Shown in pieces: positions 47,391 to 58,069 of a DNA stretch of 64,000 bases. Both the position numbers and the translations under genes were made by a program. Under the pieces are notes generated by a model. The model was not told where the DNA came from and did no database searches. It saw nothing but the letters and a program-made list of their open reading frames with translations. Position 1 is the stretch's first letter, and every line of letters starts with the position of its first letter. Location of the stretch: the NCBI RefSeq assembly GCF_034190915.1, contig NW_026947492.1:16498001-16562000 (forward strand). The letters are read 5' to 3'. This stretch comes from Cavia porcellus. Its lineage: Eukaryota; Chordata; Mammalia; Rodentia; Caviidae.

Positions 47391-47955
47391 GGGTTGGACC
47401 AGCGTCTAGAGCTTACTGAGTTATTTCACAGGTGTGCAGCTGTGGTATGGTAGACAGAGCAATAAGGTCTGGTCTTAATAAAGATGCCTGGGCTTCAGAA
47501 AAGCTAAAAGAGCCAAGAAACCCCTAGCAAATGAGCAATAAGTGGGAGAGGAAGCAGGTGGAAATGGCAGGGAATCGAACCTCAGCTAAGTGTCAGATGA
47601 CCTCAGCAGCAGCTACCTATGCAGGCCTTGGCTTCTGGGTCTTAAAATTAATGAAGACCTGCTGGTTTTTGTAAGAATGAACATTTAAAAACACATGCTT
47701 TTGAGTAAAGAATGAAGATGTAAAAGCACAGGCCCGGCATGCACACATTATGTAAACATGTTATGTAAAATTTTTAGCATATAGAACTGGACAGATTATT
47801 ATTATGGACAGGCATGGAGAGCAGAATTTTAAAAGTGCATGCAGCACTGCACACCAACTAACAGTATTTGTCTCCAGCTCTGAGACGGGAAAAGGGAAGG
47901 AGCCAAATGAGGGAGAAAGAGAAACGAAAGGGAGGAAAGAAGAAAAATATAAAAG
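47390..47955. other. Intergenic, nothing recognised
   Basis: No gene or clear repeat; a purine-rich stretch lies at 47885-47950. Confidence 0.45.
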
Positions 47956-47964
47956 ATCTTATTC

Positions 47965-48090
47965 TGAGCTTTGTTATTTTTGATACAGAGCCTCTCTGTG
48001 CTGTCCAGGTTGGTACCAAACTCTTGGACCCAGTGATCCTCCTGCTTCAGCCTCCTCTATAGCTGAAACTAAAAGTGTATGCCACTACAT
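47965..48090 (-). repeat. 7SL-derived SINE remnant
   Basis: Antisense B1/Alu-monomer-like: GATACAGAGCCTCTCTGTGC, CAAACTCTTGGACCCAGTGA, TCCTCCTGCTTCAGCCTCCT, GCCACTACATTTCTT. Confidence 0.75.
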
Positions 48091-48369
48091 TTCTTAATCT
48101 AATTTTAACATGTAATTTATTTTCATTTCTAATCAGTAAGTACTATGCTCCTAAGGATTAAAGATCATTAACTACAAGAAATTGGGAGCACCCAAGATTT
48201 CAGAATACAGCTGGGCAGAAATGCATACCTTAATGTAAGGAAAAAAAAATTAGTCACCCCCTTCACTTTTTTTCCCCCAATCTCAGTAGATTTCAAACCC
48301 TCCCACTGAAGACACACTTGAGATGGTACATAATAGGCAATAATTAATATTAAACTGACCCAAAAATAA

Positions 48370-48842
48370 ATTGAGAGTCTGTCCTAGGTCAACCTCACTT
48401 CTGGTGAGATCCACAGGTGGTCTAAGGACAGATGAGTCTTCAGGCCTCTACCAGAGCTGACACTAGCAGTGTGTGGAGTTCTGGTGCAGCAAAGCAGGAC
48501 AACGCAGCGGCTGATGAATGAACTCGTGGAAACTCCTTCTAGCTAGGTAGTCCAGTTAGTAGATAAGCACCAGTTAACCGTGATCTGTTCCTCTGCACTT
48601 TCCCAAAAACGCATTGTCCCTCAATTTCTGAATCATGACGGAAACAGCAGATCACCTCCACTGCTTCCTGTAGCCACCAGCACACCCCCAATCATCTGTG
48701 CACCTAATAAGAGACAAAGGCATCTTGCCTCTCCAGGTCTTGGCTTGTCATTGAGGTGTGATCGCTATGGTTCCCTTGTAATGTAAATACACCTTGTCTG
48801 TGTTTTACTCTGTCATTATTCCCTGAACTGGAGACCATAACT
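48370..48842 (+). mobile_element. Possible ERV LTR followed by a primer-binding-like site
   Basis: GC-richer than its surroundings. The right part reads like the U3/R/U5 end of a retroviral LTR (TTGTAATGTAAATACACCTT, a pyrimidine-rich stretch, ATTCCCTGAACTGGAGACC) and is directly followed at 48841 by TGGTGCCCATTATGG, which resembles a tRNA primer-binding site. The left border is not certain. No retroviral gene remnants were found. Alternative: unique sequence. Confidence 0.35.
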
Positions 48843-49039
48843 GGTGCCCATTATGGAGCATCTTACCTGCTAGGGGAGGCCACCTGGAGTGATCACTGCT
48901 GGAGAGCATAGACAAGGACAAAACATCACCCGATGAACAACAGGGACACCAGAAGAGTGACATAAGTGACTACTCACAGACTCTAGTAGGTTTTCAACAG
49001 GGCTTAAAAATTAGGCAACATTATATGTGTATACCTACA

Positions 49040-49345
49040 AGTTGTTCTTTCGTTTCAAACACTTTCTTTTCCTTTTATAATTACAATATGTATTAGACAT
49101 TTTGGATCTTATTACTCTTTCAGTTTTTTATTATTATTCATTTTTACCCTAGAGGGACCATATGGTATTTACAAATGTGAGTCTGATTTATTTCTCTTGT
49201 TAGGATAATCTCAATTTGCCTCCATTTACCTATAAAAAACTCAAGATCATCCCTTTTTATAGCTGAATAATATTCTGTTGTATAAAAATACCACATTTTT
49301 CATCCATTCTGTGGTTGATGGGCATTTTGGTTTTTTGATGTCACC
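49040..49345 (-). mobile_element. LINE-1 ORF2 end and 3' UTR fragment
   Basis: Antisense L1: ACCATATGGTATTTACAAAT, ATAGCTGAATAATATTCTGT, TGTATAAAAATACCAC, TCCATTCTGTGGTTGATGGG. Same region as 39780-39990. Confidence 0.8.
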
Positions 49346-51585
49346 TTGTGAGTCTTGAAGTTAATTTAATTAAAAATTATTGAAATCTCAGCATTGTTTG
49401 GGACAGTGGCATATCTTTCTGGGAGAGGGCTGGGTGAAGGATGTGAGCAATTGTGTGTGGAAGTTCTATCTTCCCATGGCTGTAATGTAAAATGCTACCA
49501 CAGGTCCTGCCTCTCGTAGGTGGATTCTGGCCTGGGCAGTTGTATTACCAATAATGTATGTTAAGGCAAGTGGTGTTCTCCCATGAGAAATGACACTGAT
49601 GTTTTCCCTGTTATGAGTCACCATGATCCTTCTTCTTTCCCTTTTCACTCTATTCAGGCACAAGCCTACTGGACAGTGACATCCACGCACAGACTGGGTC
49701 TCTCTTCTTCAGTGAATCCATCATCCTCCCTCAGAACTATGCTAAGCAAATCACTGGGCCAATCCAGTGTCACACGGCCAGGACCAAGGCAAGTCCAAAA
49801 AGCACCACCCATGAGTGCCTGAGACTTTGGGGAGGTGATCCAGATACAAACCAAGACACTTCCCTCACTTCCACAAAGATTAGCAGATGCAACTTCTTAT
49901 CTAGCTTTTTAGTTTTTAAAGAATTAATTTGAGTTTTTTAAGAGTGCTATAATAGAAATTTCACTATGACAAGTTAGCTCAACAACATGTGAGAAACAAG
50001 AGAGGGTTTCCATCATGGGGAAGTCATTTGTGTGCACCAGTGTGTTGAAAAAACAGTTACCTCTCACTCCACAATCTGCCAGAACTTCCCAAAGTAATTT
50101 GCACTCTCCAGGACTGTAGAGAAGACAGTCTGAGAGGATGCAGGTGAATCTCAGCACTCACTGTTTCTCAATTCTGTCAGTACCAATGAAACTGGAGACC
50201 TCACTTGATTAAAAACCAAACTTTCTGCAAACATTCAAGGACATTTCAGTAGACTAAAATCCATCATGTGAAGGAAGGTAGGAGAGAGTGAGGACGGGGC
50301 TGAGAGAAGGCTTGTTTCTGAGAACTTGGTTTGACAGTTGGCAGGGAGCTACTTTCTGTAGAGGATCACAGTCTCCAGATTCTGCTTCACATTAAGAAGT
50401 CATGGCCAGTATTTGTCAAAATAGAACCACACACAACAAACATCCTACTGCCAATTTGGCAGAAGTTCTGACCTTCTGCCCATGAAATCACCAGGAATTC
50501 CTTTGGAGTTAGAGTTACAGCCCTTGAGCTCCTAATTAGCCCAAAACCTCCAACATGCCTTCAGGGTTATCCATGGTTTCCTCTCTGCACTTTTCTGATC
50601 TCAAATCACAATATTCTAAAAGGCTTAGGAGTGTGGCCCTTCCCCATGCAGATAGCACAATGTGCTTCTTGCACTCATCTAAGATCCCTCTGGTAAACTG
50701 AAGACCTCGTTTTCCTTAATGTCCAGCTCAGAGTCAGGATTTCTCTCTTACAAAATATTTTCCTTCCCTCTGTTCAAGGGAGTCTCATTCTGTGAAACAT
50801 TTTTAATATTCATCCTTCTCAGGGACAATTCAGAATCAAGATATCTACATCAAATACACCTGTGTGCTCCTCCCAGCTCTACAGTTACTGAGGATAATGC
50901 TCAAGACACACATCTTCCCTAAGCCTGTCTGTTCTCCTTTGATAAATGGAAACTATTCTAACACAGAATATTAATTTTTAAATATCAGGATAATAGCACT
51001 TAGAATCATACCTGTGACCAAGAATAGATTTGTTGTTGCATGTTTTTCTTTGCAATATGCTATGATCCTATTTGAAACCCTGTCAGATCCACTTGGTGGT
51101 ACTAAATAACTTCTTGTTGAATTAAGATACTTAGTGAGAATTTCACAGCAAGAAACCAGAAAAATCATACCAAAAGATGAAAATGAGTCAAGGTATCTAT
51201 GGTAACACCCTCTCCCTATTTGGTTTGGTTCAAGCCCAGTTTTGTAGTCCTCCAGGCAGAATTTTCGATCCACTCACATCCAGCAGAAGCAGATACCACT
51301 TGGTCCTAGAATGAATGATCCCTTCTCTGGCACAAGTAAGTAGAAATATGGAATTGACAAATCCTAAATAGCGTCTTGTTCCATTTATGATTTTTTTATT
51401 GAGTAGAAAAAATTAATTAGAATGATGATCTGAAGTAATAGCATTACTCTTTTAGAGTCAGGATCCCTTTATGTCTTAGAAATAAATTAGAAACTTCTAA
51501 GAGCTAGTTTCTGTAGGTCTAATTGAGCTACATTTCTCTCTCTCCAAAATTGTAACAAAAAGTTTTAAAATATTTATTTTAAATA
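49345..51585. other. Intergenic, nothing recognised
   Basis: 49380-49870 is GC-richer and could be an old LTR or repeat, but I cannot name it. The frame at 50971-51273 (minus, 100 codons) has no recognised domain. No gene supported. Confidence 0.4.
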
Positions 51586-51587
51586 TA

Positions 51588-51715
51588 GCAGTGGATAGTC
51601 ATGGTCCTGCATACCTGTAATCTTAGGACTCAGAAGGCTGAGACGGAAAGATCTCTGCAAGTTTGGGGCCAGCCTGTACTGCAAAGTAAGACTCTATTTC
51701 CAAAAATCAACAAAC
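51588..51715 (+). repeat. B1-like SINE
   Basis: GTGGATAGTCATGGTCCTGC, ACCTGTAATCTTAGGACTCA, GAAGGCTGAGACGGAAAGAT, GGGGCCAGCCTGTACTGCA, AGACTCTATTTCCAAAAAT. Confidence 0.85.
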
Positions 51716-52019
51716 TAAAGGAAAAAAGCAAAGTAAAATATTAAAAAAACAGTATAAAATAATATATAATATATAAATATAATGTTATAAAATAATATAT
51801 TGTGAAAAACAATTATAGCACATGCTAAAAATTTCGTGAGAAGAATTGTTTTTGTTTGCTTTGCAAATGCATTAATTGCAGTTTCTGCTTTTATAGAAGA
51901 CAAGTATATTTTCGTACCTGGATTTGTATTTCATTGTTTGTGATCTGTTATTTTGATTAAAATATGTGTACAAAAGTTGCCTCCATATTTAAATGGAAAA
52001 CAAGAGACCCAAAGACTAT

Positions 52020-52180
52020 TGCAAGCTGGGTGTGGTAATTTATGAGTTTTAAACAGGCAATCTGAAGGCTCTGGCACCACACTGTATCTTGGAGTCCAGC
52101 CTGGACACTGTGGTAATTCAGTGAGAACCTGTTTAAAAATAACAATAAAAATATATAGATAGATATAGATATAGATGTAA
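52020..52180 (+). repeat. Diverged B1-like SINE with GATA-rich tail
   Basis: GCAAGCTGGGTGTGGTAATT, GGAGTCCAGCCTGGACACTG, GTGAGAACCTGTTTAAAAAT, then a (ATAG)n-like tail at about 52150-52180. Confidence 0.7.
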
Positions 52181-52211
52181 ATATAGTACAGCGATAGATG
52201 TAGGGATACAT

Positions 52212-52290
52212 AGTCCAGGATGTAGTTCAATGCAAAGGCATCATGGTTTATTCAATCCCCAGTGACAAAAAAAAAAAAAAAAAAAATTAC
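52212..52290 (+). repeat. Diverged ID SINE with A tail
   Basis: AGTCCAGGATGTAGTTCAAT, GGCATCATGGTTTATTCAAT, CCCCAGTGACAAAAAAA. Confidence 0.7.
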
Positions 52291-52356
52291 CTACAAATTA
52301 GATCTGAAATATAGTCATGAAACTTTTTTACTCTCACTTTAAAATCCATTCGTATG

Positions 52357-52435
52357 GAGCTGGGGATTTAGCTCAGTGGCATAAGCACCTGCCTTGTAAG
52401 CAGGTGGTCGTGAGTTAGATCCCCGGTACCAAGAG

Positions 52436-52481
<46 letters not shown>
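52357..52481 (+). repeat. Young ID SINE with a 46-nt pure A tail
   Basis: GAGCTGGGGATTTAGCTCAG (A box), GTAAGCAGGTGGTCGTGAGT, TAGATCCCCGGTACC (B box region), AAGAG, then uninterrupted A from 52436 to 52481. Probable target-site duplication beginning AAAATCCATT at 52341-52350 and 52486-52495. The long perfect tail suggests recent insertion. Confidence 0.92.
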
Positions 52482-52483
<2 letters not shown>

Positions 52484-52499
52484 TGAAAATCCATTGATA

Positions 52500-54600
52500 G
52501 GTCTTGCTATCTGAACAGATCTTTCACCAAGATGATCAAAAAATAATTCATTGATTATTTGTAAAATATTGATTCACCTGAATTTTGCAGAACTTCAAAG
52601 TGGTTGTGCCTTTAATTTACAATGTATAAAGCTCCCATTTGTTAATATTACCAATAAGATCATGTGAAAAATTTAACCACTGAGAAGTTTGCATAGCTGG
52701 TGGTGAAAGAAAAGAATTTCCAATTTTTGCAAGAAAGTTCAAAATTTTATCATTGTCCATGTTTTCTGTCAATTATTTCCCTGACACGACATGCTTCATG
52801 AATTCATTTGAGAAAATAACCCAGTCTGAATCACTACAGTTTGTCTATCACTTATTTTTCCAAGTGATGTATCATAACAAAGAGGCCAGTTAAGCTCACT
52901 CTGCAAAAAACAATCCCATGAGTGCTTTACACTGCAGTCTGCACAGGATTTTATCATGCGCAATTCCACAGCAATACAAAATAATATAAGATGTAAAAGC
53001 AAGTATTGAGATTTAATAAAATAATTGATTCTGCTTGATAAGACCATTCTTAAAACTACTGGGCATTCTGATTTAATTGTGAGTTCATAGTAAAGACGAG
53101 TATGCTGACTGGTATATTGTTAACAGGGTTGAGTTGATGTGAGGCCAGAGGCTAAGGAAGGCAGTTTATTGAAAAATTACATTAAAGACACAGATATGGG
53201 GAATCTTTTCCTCCCAGAATGGACCCAGTGCAGGTCTTTTCCCCTCCTGCTTGAATTTCTTCTTAAGAGTACAACAGCAATTTTGTTAGGGAAAGCTTAT
53301 TCTTTCTGTTGTATAAAAAGCATGGTTATTGAGCCTGCACTTTCTGATATTTCATTTTAAATTTGGTCAGTTTTAGAAAGAGTCAGCAAGCTAGGAACCA
53401 GAATCACCACTTATCCTTGAGACAAATTCACTGAAACATTAAACAAATTTCATTAAGCAAATTTCAGAAGACTGACTCTGTCAGCTCTGAAGCTCTTTTT
53501 CAATCAAAATACTGAAAACAACTTACAACTTTTAACCTACTGACTAGAGAAGTAAAATTTTCCTTCTCTCCTCACAATTTTTTAAATTTTTTAATAGGTG
53601 CTTTATCATATAACAATAACAGAACTGATGATCTTATCAAAGAACTAAACACAACAAAGATCACTCTATTCAAGAAGCACTAAGACTCCCAGCTGACAGT
53701 TCCCTTTGGCGTGTCTTATAGCCCTTAGTCTTTGGGAACTCACTGTCAGTATACATGGGAATCAGGGTGAAGAGAAAAGTCCATTAATGAGATCATCTAA
53801 AGGAATGCTAAAAGCTAACTATCTTTTACAAGACAGGGATCGGGCAGATTCCAAAGCTGTTCTTACCTTGAAATTTGGAAAGACTGGTGAAGAAGACACT
53901 TTCAAATGAAGTGGTGAGGGAGTAGACTAAATAAATTCATTCTAACACATACTGGGTTGTACAACTCTGGAATCATTTGCTTAATTTCTCTTTGTATTCA
54001 TCTCCCGCCTAAAAGACACTCTCTCCATTGCAGAGTTGCTGTCAGCATAAATAAAGCAATACACATGCAATTCCATTTGCCAAAAGATATCCAGCCTTCT
54101 AAAGTAATCCCCTAAAATTAGATATAAATAGAAACAGTATCACCTACTCTCCCTCAGTTCATTGATAAGAAAGGTTTGCAGTAATTCTGTTTGGACATTT
54201 CATGCCTCTATCTTGTACCTGAGTAACTACTGTGAAGATAATAATATGCAATATATTAGTTATTGTTACTCTCCTATTAGTCTGATTTTAAAGTGTTGCT
54301 TTTTATTTCTATTTTTTTTTCTTTCAAATGAAAGAAGAAGCAATATACAAGGAAATTCACTTCTGAAAATACAGAGTAAATTAAATATTTCTCCTTTACA
54401 TACAACAAAACCCCCTGGAACCTTTGTTATAAAACCCCTGGAATCTTTGTTATAAAACAAATATGAAAAGGCACTAAAATGTATAAAATGCAAATCTTTT
54501 AGGAATCTGAATAAACAAAAGAAGATATGGCAATGAGGTCCTCCTAGTTTCTTTTTTACCTTTTGTGTTCCTAATCTAGAGTTGAAGAAAACGACAACAG
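52500..54600. other. Intergenic, nothing recognised
   Basis: No gene. A 24-bp tandem repeat (AAAACCCCCTGGAACCTTTG and AAAACCCCTGGAATCTTTG cores) lies at 54407-54453. Confidence 0.45.
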
Positions 54601-54748
54601 GAGAATATTAGGAAACTGACAATAAGAAAAGCTCGGTTCTTCTGGACAGAGAACCAGGAAAAGAGCAATCAAACTCCTCCTCTCTACCGAAATGCCATGC
54701 AACTTTGGGGAGACATGTAGGCACAAGTCATAGCATTTGATAGTGGAC
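54600..54748 (-). mobile_element. Partial MaLR-like LTR
   Basis: On the minus strand, GCTATGACTTGTGCCTACAT and GTCTCCCCAAAGTTGCATG match the opening of the LTR at 28250-28675. Only the first part is present. Confidence 0.5.
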
Positions 54749-54799
54749 TATTTCCTCACTCAGAGTATAATTTTGACCTGAACTTTCTCATATATATGT

Positions 54800-54893
54800 T
54801 TTTTGGGGGGTGGGCTCTGTACTGGGGATCGAACTCAGGACCTTGTGCTTACCAGGTAGGCAATTGAGCTGCTGAGATAAATTCCCAGCCCCT
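54800..54893 (-). repeat. ID SINE
   Basis: Antisense ID: GGGATCGAACTCAGGACC, TTACCAGGTAGGCAATTGAG, CTGCTGAGATAAATTCCCAG. Confidence 0.85.
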
Positions 54894-54894
54894 C

Positions 54895-55588
54895 ATATCT
54901 TTTTTTTAAAATTCAATCATCCAGTGAACAACAATCCAGTGTTATTTAATCCATCACTATTCTACAAATGTGAATATGTTGTACAGAGATGCTAAGGAAT
55001 TTTTCCAAATATCAGAATGAGGAAATTTGGAGCAGAATTCACACACAAATCTTTCGAGTCTCTATCTACTATTTTTGTGAGAAATTTAGAAATCGCTGAC
55101 TTCATCACCATTTTCCTCAGCAGGATTCTCAGGTAAACATTTCCAGTCAGTGTTTAGAGGTTAAAGCTCTAGTGTACATGCCACGCATTAAAAGGTACTT
55201 TGGAGTAATCACAGGGAAGACAATGCGGGGAATCACTATGGTCCTTGAAAATTTTCAGATAAATAAACATGGACATTTGGACATACACTCCTGGATAAAT
55301 ACTGTTAGAGATGTGGGAATAAAGAGAGAAGAACACAAACAATAAAATTCCCTTAAAAGATCAAGGTAAACGGGTAATGGAGGATGTACAATCCTTAAAG
55401 AGAAGAAAAAACCCAAGTGAAGAATGGAGTTTCTAAAGACTTACAACAGAGCATGGTTAAGGAGTAAACACAATCCCTTGATTTCCTTCCTACGTCGAGG
55501 TCTGTTCTCCCGAGACACTCAGAAGCATCTTCCTTGCTTGTAGCCAAAAGCATTATGTCATTAAACTCATGTTAAAAACCTCTGGCTT
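54895..55588. other. Intergenic, nothing recognised
   Basis: No gene or clear repeat. Confidence 0.45.
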
Positions 55589-55692
55589 TGGGGCTGGGGA
55601 TTTAGCTCAGAGGCATAATTGCCTGCTTTGTAAGCAGGCAATCAGGAGTTCCATGCCTGGTACTGATAAAAAAAAAAAAAAAAAAAAAAAAA
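55589..55692 (+). repeat. ID SINE with pure A tail
   Basis: GGGGCTGGGGATTTAGCTCA, TTTGTAAGCAGGCAATCAGG, GGAGTTCCATGCCTGGTACT, then about 24 A. Confidence 0.9.
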
Positions 55693-57100
55693 TCTTCTGG
55701 CTTCGTGTGCAGTAGAAAATGTGATAAGAAAAGATTTTTATTATTCTTCAAGACTGATGTTTTATAGGAGAAATACTTTTCATTATTAATTATTGCCATC
55801 CTTTCAGGAAGATTTCCTGTTGAAAGGAAATGAGAAAAATTAGTCTGTGCCATGTCCTCCTGAAATTGAAGCAAACAAAGCCTGAAAAACTGATTTGTCC
55901 TTTGCATGCCACAGGAGTAAAAATTAATAAGGAAAGATTAAAATTCCCTCTCTTAATGAGGGTAACTCTTGAAATCTATTGTTATTAATGCCTTTCATTT
56001 TAACACCTCCCTCAGAAATTACTAGCACTTATAGTTAGAAGTATATAAATTGGTGTGCTGACATAAAGATTATAAAATGATCTGAACAAAGAGTATGATT
56101 AACATATCTAAAGTTTGTACAGTCACCCTTGTGTGTACTCAGTATGCATATGCACATAGCAAGAGGAGCACTAAGATCTTCTCCTCTAATTGTAATTATG
56201 CAAGGTTACACTGTTAACTACTGTACCCATTTTGCAAAAAGATCTCCAAAGCTTTATTATCTTGCATAACTGAGTAATTTGAGTCTTTGGCCAATCTTAC
56301 CAGATCTTTTCCTCTACTAGCCAATGGCATCAAACATCCTTCTCTTTGTTTATGTAAATGTAGCTATTTTATATTTGTACATTTACGTAAGAGTCAGAAT
56401 TGTTTCTGCCTGTGTCTTGTTTTTTATGCTTAGCATAATAAGGCCATACTTTGAGATAAAGTCCCAGGTTCTAAAATATGTAATTTTTTGATTATCCACA
56501 ACCTAAAGCTCAAGCGAAACTAGTAGAAGAATGTCTTTGAGGGTAACAAAGAGTGTTCAGAGGATTAGTGGATATAGGGTATTTTTATGAGTAATTTTTT
56601 TTGTTAATAACTGTACCTCTCATTTTTCAAGAAGTTTCCCTGTGACAAGGAGCAGTAACTAAATGATTTCTAGAGTCTGTTTATTTTCTTTTAGAGTAGA
56701 AACTGTTTATGATTCCAACCTCATCAGAACCTAACTGGTTTTAAAGGTCAACAAGAAGAGGAAAAGCATCTGGCTCCAATTCTGTTTGGTAAAGGAAGAT
56801 TCTAGGCAAGGAAAGAAATGATAATATGCGAGGAAGACAATTATATACTTATATGACCTAGCACTTTCCTGCCTCCTAGCTTGATTTCTCTGGCAATCAT
56901 GTTTCCTTGTAGCAGTGCTGGCCTCAGCTCTGTGGCTAAGTTGGTAATGCTCTTCACTATGATTAGATGTTTAGGCTCTAAGAAGAAGGCAGTGTTGCTC
57001 CTATCATGGCGATATTAAAGGTGAATCCTTTATAGGTAGGTTGTTATTTCCAGACATTCCTCACATATCTTTGGACAAGTTAGGAGATGTCTCATGGAAC
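55692..57100. other. Upstream of the OR8B-like pseudogene
   Basis: No repeat named with confidence. Would hold the intron or promoter of the plus-strand receptor; no exon could be placed. Confidence 0.4.
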
Positions 57101-57103
57101 CTG

Positions 57104-57121
57104 CTTTTTCTCTGCCCACAG
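57104..57121 (+). promoter_or_regulatory. Splice acceptor before the OR8B-like pseudogene
   Basis: A pyrimidine tract followed by CAG at 57119-57121, 16 nt upstream of the ATG at 57138. ORs normally have one or more 5' non-coding exons spliced to the coding exon shortly before the start codon. The site looks intact although the coding frame is broken. Confidence 0.55.
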
Positions 57122-57137
57122 GCTGTCTCAGAGAAGA

Positions 57138-58069
57138 ATGGCACCTGAAAATGACTCTTTGGTGAATGAATTTGTTCTGATGGGATTGACAGACAAGCCT
57201 GATCTCCAACTTCCCCTCTTCTTCCTTTTCCTAGTGATGTACGTGGTAACTGTTTCGGGGAATTTGGGTTTGGTAACTCTAATTGGGCTGAACTCACATC
57301 TGCACATGCCCATGTACTTTTTCTTCTTCAACTTGTCCTTTATTGATCTCTGTTATTCTTCTATGTTTACACCCAAAATGTTAATGAACTTCATATCAGA
57401 AAAAAAATGTTATCTCTTACAGAGGGTGCATTGCCCAGGTGTACTTTTTTCAGTTTCTTTATCATTTCTGAATATTACATGCTGACCTCAATGGCCTATG
57501 GTCGCTATGTGGCCATCTGTAACTCACTTTTGAATAACACGGCCGTTTCCCCCAGAGTGTGTCTCAGCCTTATGCTTGGCTTCTACATGATGGTGTTTTC
57601 TGGTGCCATGACCCACACGGGATGCATGCTGAGACTGACCTTCTGTGATGCAAACACCATCAACCACTTTTTCTGTGACATTTTCCTCTACATGAGCTCT
57701 CCTTCACTAGCACCTACATCAATGAATTAGAGGTTTTCATTGTGGTGGGGATCAACATCATTGTGCCTAGTGCCACCATTGTCATCTCTTACATTTTCAT
57801 CCTCTGTAATGTCTTTCAGCTAAGCTCCACCGGGGTTGGTCCAAAGCCTTCAGCACCTGCAGCTCCCACATAGTTGCTGTTTCTCTGTTCTTTGGTTCAG
57901 GTGCATTCATGTATCTCAAACCATCCTCTGCTGGGTCTATGGATGACAGAAAAATCTCTTCTGTTTTCTACACTATTGTGGTTCCTATGATGAACCCTTT
58001 AATCTATAGTTTAAGAATAAAGATGTTAAAGTTGCCCTGACAAAAACCTTGAGGAAGGGAAACTTTTGA
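57138..58069 (+). pseudogene. OR8B-like olfactory receptor pseudogene with four frame breaks
   Basis: Full-length OR coding region on the plus strand. ATG at 57138 gives [17 protein letters not shown]; then [21 protein letters not shown] and FTPKMLMNF. Break 1: a run of eight A at 57391-57398 where seven would keep the frame. The next frame gives [22 protein letters not shown] (DRY changed to GRY), MTHTGCMLRLTFCDANTINHFFCD. Break 2 is a missing base near 57690 in the region after FFCDIF. The third frame reads INELEVFIVVGINIIVPS and SYIFIL. Break 3 is near 57835, before the [10 protein letters not shown] box. Break 4 is a missing A near 58015 in the LRNKD box. The expected stop is at 58067-58069. 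A good splice acceptor (TTTTTCTCTGCCCACAG, AG at 57120-57121) lies 16 nt before the ATG, the same spacing as in the pseudogene at 14132-15057. The small number of lesions suggests fairly recent death. Confidence 0.9.

Noticed and set aside
50971..51273. 100-codon minus-strand frame
   Set aside because: No domain recognised; isolated in repeat-poor AT-rich DNA.
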